This document shows positions 58,863-64,000 of a stretch of 64,000 bases of DNA, piece by piece; position 1 is the first letter of the stretch; each line of letters opens with the position of its first letter. The position numbers and the translations under genes are program-made. Source of the stretch: Ligilactobacillus araffinosus DSM 20653 (GTDB taxonomy: Bacteria > Bacillota > Bacilli > Lactobacillales > Lactobacillaceae); NCBI RefSeq assembly GCF_001435375.1, contig NZ_AYYZ01000008.1:1-64000 (forward strand), written 5' to 3'. The notes under the pieces are model-generated. The model saw nothing but the letters and a program-made list of their open reading frames with translations, had not been told where the DNA came from and did not search any database.

Positions 58863-60482
58863 ATGAAACGTGGAGTTGACGTTTTAAGAGATCCTTTTTT
58901 AAATAAAGGAACTGCATTTACAAACGAAGAACGGAAAGAATATGGTTTGGTTGGAATGTTACCAATTGGGGTCCAAACAATTGAAGACCAAGCAAAACAG
59001 ACATATGAACACTATCAATCAAAACCAAATAATTTTGAGAAGCGAAAATTTTTAATGGAAATCTTTAATACTAACCGGACATTGTTCTATTATTTAATGA
59101 GCAAGCATTTAGTTGAATTTATGCCAATTGTTTACGATCCGGTAATTGCAGATTCAATTGAAAATTACAGTCACGTTTTTGTACAACCTCAAGATGCTGC
59201 ATTTATTTCAATCGATGCTCAAGATGACATTGAAGATACATTAAAGAATGCTGCAGAAGGTCGCGACATCAAGTTGATCGTTGTTTCCGATGCTGAAGCA
59301 ATCCTTGGAATTGGTGACTGGGGTACTCAAGGCGCAGATATTTCAATCGGAAAATTAATGGTTTATACGGCTGCTTCAGGAATTGATCCTCGAAATGTAT
59401 TGCCGGTTTCATTGGATGTCGGAACAGATAATGAAGAATTATTGAACGATCCATTGTACTTAGGTAACCACCACAAGCGAATTTACGGTGACAAGTACTA
59501 TGAAATGGTTGATAAGTTCGTTGGATCAGCCCGGAAGTTATTCCCGGACGTTTTGATCCACTTTGAAGACTTTGGCCGTTCAAACGCTGACGTTATCTTA
59601 CAAAAGTATCAAAATGAAATTCCAGTATTTAACGATGATATTCAAGGAACAGGAATTATCTGCTTAGCGGGTATTCTTGGTGCTTTGAACATTTCAAAGG
59701 AAAAGCTTGAAGATCAAACATTCTTGACATTTGGTGCCGGAACTGCCGGATGCGGAATTGCCCAAATGATGTGCGATGAATTAGTTCGCAATGGCATGAG
59801 TGAAGAAGAAGCGAAGAAGCACTTCTACTTAGTTGACAAGCAAGGATTATTATTCGAAGACACAGAAGGCTTGACTCAAGCTCAAAAGCCATTTGTTCGC
59901 CAACGCAGTGAATTTGATAATGCGGACGAATTAACAAATCTTGAAGCCATTGTAAAGGCTGTTCATCCAACCGTTATGATTGGAACTTCAAAGCAGCCAG
60001 GGGCCTTTACAGAATCAATTGTTAAGGAAATGGCAGCTCACACAGAACGACCAATCATCTTCCCGATTTCCAACCCAACGAAGTTGTTGGAAGCGAAGGC
60101 TGAAGACTTGATCAAGTGGACAGATGGTCGGGCATTAGTTGCCACTGGGATTCCTTCAGATCCGGTTGAATATAAGGGAGTCACATATACAATTGGTCAA
60201 GCAAACAATGCTTTAGTATATCCAGGAGTTGGTTTTGGATCAATTGCAGCCAAGGCAAAAGTCGTTAACGAGAAGATGCTTGCTGCTGCCGCTCACGCAT
60301 TAGGAGGAATTGTCGATGCAAGCCAACCGGGTGCACCAGTATTGCCACCAGTTGCTAAGTTGACTGAATTTACCCAAACAGTTGCTGAAACGGTTGCTCA
60401 AAGTGCAATTGATCAAGGCATTGCTGGCGTATCAGATGCCCACACGGCAGTTGCTGATATGAAGTGGGAACCAAAATATTAA
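58863..60482 (+). CDS. mleA: Malolactic enzyme
   Basis: 539 residues; converts L-malate to L-lactate and CO2 with NAD+ and Mn2+. NDDIQGTG carries metal ligands, the NAD fold has [12 protein letters not shown], and FPISNPT follows. The start [20 protein letters not shown] is typical of malolactic enzymes rather than ordinary malic enzymes, and the neighbouring mleR and mleP agree. ATG behind GAGGCGGATAGG. Codon use is like that of highly expressed genes. Confidence 0.95.
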   Translation: MKRGVDVLRDPFLNKGTAFTNEERKEYGLVGMLPIGVQTIEDQAKQTYEHYQSKPNNFEKRKFLMEIFNTNRTLFYYLMSKHLVEFMPIVYDPVIADSIENYSHVFVQPQDAAFISIDAQDDIEDTLKNAAEGRDIKLIVVSDAEAILGIGDWGTQGADISIGKLMVYTAASGIDPRNVLPVSLDVGTDNEELLNDPLYLGNHHKRIYGDKYYEMVDKFVGSARKLFPDVLIHFEDFGRSNADVILQKYQNEIPVFNDDIQGTGIICLAGILGALNISKEKLEDQTFLTFGAGTAGCGIAQMMCDELVRNGMSEEEAKKHFYLVDKQGLLFEDTEGLTQAQKPFVRQRSEFDNADELTNLEAIVKAVHPTVMIGTSKQPGAFTESIVKEMAAHTERPIIFPISNPTKLLEAKAEDLIKWTDGRALVATGIPSDPVEYKGVTYTIGQANNALVYPGVGFGSIAAKAKVVNEKMLAAAAHALGGIVDASQPGAPVLPPVAKLTEFTQTVAETVAQSAIDQGIAGVSDAHTAVADMKWEPKY

Positions 60483-60524
60483 TAAAAAGATAAGTAAGCA
60501 AATTTGTAGAGGAGCGTAAGAGGG

Positions 60525-61502
60525 ATGGCTGTATTTTTAACATCAGTATCAAGTATTTTCGTAATCGTTTTGATTATGGCACTTGGATTTTTACTTCGGA
60601 AATTTAGATGGTTTGGCGATGATTTTGCAAAGAGTATTTCAGGCTTGATTACCAAGATTGCCTTACCAGCTTCAATTTTCGTATCAGTTCAAAAACACTT
60701 GACCCGGTCAAGTTTAGTAGGTTTAGGTAAGGGATTGATTTTCCCAGCTTTAGGTGTAATTATTGGATACTTAATCGCATGGCTTGTTGTTAAGGCTTTA
60801 AAGGTTCGTCCAGGTCGGCGCGGAATCATGATGAACGCAATCGTCAACGCCAACACGATCTTTATCGGAATGCCATTGAACATGGCTTTGTTTGGAACGA
60901 AGTCAATGGCTGACTTCTTGATTTACTATGTCATTAATACCGTTTCAACATGGGCCTTTGGGGTCTTCTTGATCTATAATGATGACCCAACGGCTGATAA
61001 AAACAGCAAGAAGAAGCACAAGATCAGCTTGCAAAAGCTTTTGCCGATGCCATTGGTTGGTTTCGTAGTTGCCATTATCTGGTTACTTCTTGGTTTACCA
61101 AGCAACAAACCGGATTTCTTGTTCCAAACACTTGGTTATGTAGGTAACTTGGTAACGCCATTATCATTGATCTACATCGGGGTTGTTTTATGTGATGCCG
61201 GTTTGAAGAATTTCAAGTTTGACCGTGATTCAATCATTGCCTTACTTGGCCGGTTCGTATTATCACCACTTGTATTGATTCTTTTGATTAAGTTCGGGGC
61301 ACCGATTCTTCACTTTGATTTGCCACGCTTGATGCAGCAAACATTGATTGTTCAATCAGCAACACCAATGTTAGCCGTATTGCCGGTATTGGCTGGTGAA
61401 GCTCACGGCGATGTTGAATACGCAACGAACGTCGTTGTTATGAGTACGGTATTGTTCATTGTAGTTGTTCCAATTTTAATGGGAATCTTACAATTTATCT
61501 AA
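60525..61502 (+). CDS. mleP: Malate permease (AEC family)
   Basis: 325 residues with about ten helices of the auxin efflux carrier fold. NANTIFIGMPLNMALFG and QSATPMLAVLPVLA are conserved. In lactic acid bacteria this protein imports malate or exchanges it for lactate beside mleA, generating a proton motive force. It lies 42 bases after mleA and is ended by a terminator. Confidence 0.92.
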   Translation: MAVFLTSVSSIFVIVLIMALGFLLRKFRWFGDDFAKSISGLITKIALPASIFVSVQKHLTRSSLVGLGKGLIFPALGVIIGYLIAWLVVKALKVRPGRRGIMMNAIVNANTIFIGMPLNMALFGTKSMADFLIYYVINTVSTWAFGVFLIYNDDPTADKNSKKKHKISLQKLLPMPLVGFVVAIIWLLLGLPSNKPDFLFQTLGYVGNLVTPLSLIYIGVVLCDAGLKNFKFDRDSIIALLGRFVLSPLVLILLIKFGAPILHFDLPRLMQQTLIVQSATPMLAVLPVLAGEAHGDVEYATNVVVMSTVLFIVVVPILMGILQFI

Positions 61503-61533
61503 TTTATTATAGTTTTAAGATGAAAAAAGATTG

Positions 61534-61566
61534 AAAAGGCTGTGCAATTGCACGGCTTTTTCTTTT
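61534..61566 (+). terminator. Terminator of mleA-mleP
   Basis: AAAAGGCTGTGC/GCACGGCTTTT with one bulged base and a TTTTTCTTTT tail. Confidence 0.85.
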
Positions 61567-61606
61567 AAGTTATAATCAGCGGTAATAATTATCAGGGAGT
61601 GATCGC

Positions 61607-62200
61607 GTGTTTGATCCGCGTCAAAAGTTACGGCGAAATACATTATTAACGCTTTTTGGAACGATTATAATCGTCCAAAACTTAGTCCCAATTTTGGGAA
61701 ACATCCCAATTGGACCATTAAGTATTACACTGATTCATATTACAGTAATTGTTGCAGCAATTGTTTTAGGCCCCGTTCAAGGAATGATCATTGGCGGAAT
61801 TTGGGGAATGATCACCTTTATTCGGGCGTTTATTTGGCCAACCAGCCCATTAGCTGTGATTTGTTTCACTAATCCTTTGATTTCCGTTGTTCCGCGAATT
61901 TTAGTGGGAACAGTTGCGGGGTATAGTTTTATCCAATTAAAAAAACGTTTTTCAGTAAAAAAATCAATGGTAATTGCGGCGATGCTAGGAAGTATGACAA
62001 ATACATTGCTGGTTTTAGGCCAAATCTATCTTTTTTACCATAATCAAGCTCCGCGACTGTATTCTGTCGATGTTCATCAGTTACTTCCATATTTAATTGG
62101 TGTAGTTGGGACAAATGGAATTCCAGAAATGCTATTGGCAGCAATTACGGTCCCATTAATTTCAACGGCATTGTTCAAAGTCTTGAAAAAACAAGGTTAA
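61607..62200 (+). CDS. ECF transporter S-component, PanT-like
   Basis: 197 residues, about six helices. IPIGPLSITLIHITVIVAAIV, GPVQGMIIGGIWGMITFIRAF, and PTSPLAVICFTNPLISVVPRILVG strongly resemble pantothenate-type (PanT) S-components of group II ECF transporters. It would dock on the EcfA1A2T module at 30319-32793. GTG start behind AGGGAGTGATC. Substrate assignment is from resemblance only. Confidence 0.72.
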   Translation: MFDPRQKLRRNTLLTLFGTIIIVQNLVPILGNIPIGPLSITLIHITVIVAAIVLGPVQGMIIGGIWGMITFIRAFIWPTSPLAVICFTNPLISVVPRILVGTVAGYSFIQLKKRFSVKKSMVIAAMLGSMTNTLLVLGQIYLFYHNQAPRLYSVDVHQLLPYLIGVVGTNGIPEMLLAAITVPLISTALFKVLKKQG

Positions 62201-62213
62201 GGATTGAAAGAGT

Positions 62214-62834
62214 ATGAATAGAAAAATCAAACGCTTTTTAAAACGAAGTCATTTGAAATTAACGGATGTGATTTTGATTATCGTGATTATGTTGATTGCA
62301 TCAATTCAAGTGATTCGTTGGACTGGTCGTGAAATTTGCCAAAATCAGGAGACAATCTCTCAGAGCGAACAGGTTAAACTTAACTTTATTCGTAAAGTTG
62401 CCCCGATTGCACAAAGTGAACAACGAAGAAACCACGTTTTAGCAAGTATTACAATTGCTCAGGCAGCATTAGAGTCTGACTGGGGGCAAAGTGAATTGTC
62501 GCAAAAGTATAATAATCTTTTTGGAGTTAAGGGAACCGGAACGAATAGTGCTTTGATGACAACTAAGGAATATGTTAATGGTCAGTGGATCACAGTTAAA
62601 GCAAGTTTTGCGGTTTACCGTTCCTGGACAGCTTCGATTGATGCTCATACCAAACTTTTAGTGAATGGGCTTGAGGGTGATCAGGGGCATTATCAGCAAG
62701 TTGTCAATGCAAGTAATTATGAAACGGCCGCAGAGGCATTGCAGGCGAATGGATATGCTACTGATCCGAATTATGCCCAAAAACTGATTGCAATTATTCA
62801 AAAATACAAGTTATATCAATATGATAATGACTAA
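62214..62834 (+). CDS. Membrane-anchored glucosaminidase (GH73 type)
   Basis: 206 residues. A basic start and one helix (about 19-35) anchor the protein. The GH73 domain follows, with the probable catalytic Glu in AALESDWGQSEL (E87) and YNNLFGVKG downstream. Cuts between N-acetylglucosamine and N-acetylmuramic acid in peptidoglycan. No SH3, LysM or SLAP wall-binding repeats. It starts 13 bases after the S-component gene. Confidence 0.88.
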   Translation: MNRKIKRFLKRSHLKLTDVILIIVIMLIASIQVIRWTGREICQNQETISQSEQVKLNFIRKVAPIAQSEQRRNHVLASITIAQAALESDWGQSELSQKYNNLFGVKGTGTNSALMTTKEYVNGQWITVKASFAVYRSWTASIDAHTKLLVNGLEGDQGHYQQVVNASNYETAAEALQANGYATDPNYAQKLIAIIQKYKLYQYDND

Positions 62835-62962
62835 ATTCTAAAGGAAATTTATAATATTCGAAGTTGCAGTTATGGTATCATTAAAATGATATGATTAGTT
62901 ATTAACGGACTAATATTAGACATCGAATTTATATCAGATTTGAATGGAGAGTAGTGAGGGAA

Positions 62963-64000
62963 ATGACAAAAACGCTTTTTCCTGGAAGTACATTAGGAAT
63001 CATTGGTGATAGTCCAAACGGAATTATGTTAGCGCGGGCTGCCAAAAAAATGGGGTATAAGGTTGTGGCATACAGCCGATATGAAGAAAGTCCGACTTTG
63101 GCAGAAGCCGATGTTCGAATTGTTGGCAAAATGAACGATAAATTAAAACTTCAAAGTTTTGCTCAACGGTGCGATGTTGTGACGTATGAATCTGAACATG
63201 TAAATTCAGAAGTAATTAAGTACATTGCCCAATATACATCAGTTCCGCAGGGGACCGATGCATTAGAATATATGCAAGACCGGTTGCTTGAACGAGCTTT
63301 TTTTGAACAATTGAATGTTAATATTGCCCCGTATGCAACAATTGTTAACCTTGATGATGTTTATCAAGCCGTAACGTCAATTGGTTATCCATGTGTCTTA
63401 AAGCCAATTCAAAAGGGGCTTGGAAAAGCTCATCAGCAAGTTATTCGCAAACAATCGGATATTGCAAAGTGTGCGGATATCATTGATATGGGAACGTATA
63501 TCCTTGAATCATGGATTCCATATACCAAGGAATTGTCAGTGGTTTTGACGAAGGATGCAAAGGGAACGGTCAATTTCTTCCCCGTAGTTGAAAATATTTA
63601 TCACGATCACGTACTTCATGAATCACTGGTCCCAGCAATGATTAATAATGATATTGAAGCGGAAGTGCGCCGCTTAGCTGATAAAATTGCTAAAAATTTG
63701 AATTACGTTGGGACAATGGAAATTGCTTTCTTCTTGACCGAAAGCGGTGCAATTTATGTTAAACGGGTCGTTCCAGGGCTGCATGCCAGCGGCTATGTAT
63801 TTGATAAGGCAACTAATGTTACGATGTTTGAACAGCATTTGCGGGCATTAGCCCAGATGCCGCTTGTAAAGACCGAATTGATGGAACCAACAGTGGCCAT
63901 TACGATTGAAAGCCATGACCAGGATGACTTGCGAACACAATGGGTTCTTAAAGATAATTGGTATTATAACTTTTTCCGTTATCCGCTTTCAATGCGAGAC
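62963..64000 (+). CDS. PurK-like ATP-grasp protein, 3' end beyond window
   Basis: 346 codons are visible, all open. The PurK layout is clear: N-terminal pre-ATP-grasp fold (LGIIGDSPNGIMLARAAKKMG), VVTYESEHV, QDRLLERAFFEQL, CVLKPIQKGLGK, ESWIPYTKELSVV, PVVENIYHDHVLHES. Departures: GGGQLG is DSPNG, and the NEIAPR metal-ligand strand reads KRVVPG (K267, R268), although the earlier Glu (E253) is kept. No other purine gene is next to it. Probably a paralogue that is no longer an N5-CAIR synthase. ATG behind GAGGG. Confidence 0.78.
   Translation, partial: MTKTLFPGSTLGIIGDSPNGIMLARAAKKMGYKVVAYSRYEESPTLAEADVRIVGKMNDKLKLQSFAQRCDVVTYESEHVNSEVIKYIAQYTSVPQGTDALEYMQDRLLERAFFEQLNVNIAPYATIVNLDDVYQAVTSIGYPCVLKPIQKGLGKAHQQVIRKQSDIAKCADIIDMGTYILESWIPYTKELSVVLTKDAKGTVNFFPVVENIYHDHVLHESLVPAMINNDIEAEVRRLADKIAKNLNYVGTMEIAFFLTESGAIYVKRVVPGLHASGYVFDKATNVTMFEQHLRALAQMPLVKTELMEPTVAITIESHDQDDLRTQWVLKDNWYYNFFRYPLSMRD

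Noticed and set aside
61607-62200. Riboflavin (RibU) or other vitamin S-component identity
   Set aside because: No FMN riboswitch is seen upstream and the conserved PTSPLA-FTNP segments fit PanT better, although the substrate stays unproven.

Overview
The window is a low-GC, Gram-positive chromosome segment that I assign to the family Lactobacillaceae; I cannot name a genus or species from the sequence alone. The grounds are the gene order ctsR-clpC-rpoB-rpoC-prepilin peptidase-str operon-S10/spc/alpha operons-ecfA1A2T-truA-rplM-rpsI, a malolactic locus (mleR, mleA, mleP), strong AGGAGG-type ribosome binding sites, many TTG/GTG starts, and RNA elements known from lactic acid bacteria (an rpoB leader, an element downstream of L17, an L13 leader).

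Layout. 1-230: two tRNA-Pro genes (UGG, cut by the window edge; CGG), each with its own terminator. 247-3266: CtsR-controlled ctsR-clpC. 3257-3919 (-): TMEM175-like channel. 3993-11591: rpoB-rpoC with a structured leader. 11605-12309 (-): ComC-type prepilin peptidase. 12362-15670: rpsL-rpsG-fusA. 15782-30207: one long ribosomal/secretory/transcription block (rpsJ to rplQ, including secY, adk, infA, rpoA) closed by an L17-downstream RNA element. 30319-34585: ECF transporter energising module, truA, then rplM-rpsI behind an L13-type leader.

From 34.6 kb the content is accessory. 34712-41973 holds a TelA-family gene followed by a tandemly duplicated three-gene module (A membrane protein, B secreted protein, C XpaC-like protein). 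The 3' ends of the two C genes are nearly identical at the DNA level although the rest of the modules has diverged. An AT-rich membrane gene and a 20-codon DUF4176-like fragment follow. This is the most unusual locus in the window. 42.0-50.2 kb: a small orphan ORF, nagB with a dyad operator, a YibE/F pair, a deformylase-like gene with a DHH phosphoesterase, and an acyltransferase/GT8/acyltransferase/zinc-ribbon cassette. 50.2-55.2 kb (-): kup, DUF454, dedA, oleate hydratase family. 55.3-61.6 kb: orphan CopY-like and MarR regulators, a fumarate reductase-type flavoprotein, and the malolactic genes. 61.6-64.0 kb: an ECF S-component, a GH73-type glucosaminidase, and a PurK-like ATP-grasp protein that runs off the end and lacks the usual metal-ligand pair.

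How the parts work together: the left half is core transcription, translation and protein quality control. The ECF module (30.3-32.8 kb) would power S-components encoded elsewhere, including the one at 61.6 kb. The right half combines envelope functions (TelA/XpaC module, glycolipid-type cassette, DedA, GH73) with acid and energy metabolism (malolactic conversion, fumarate reduction). Apart from the leader at 3920-4225, no stretch longer than about 300 bases lacks a gene. I saw no insertion sequence, CRISPR array, prophage or replication origin.
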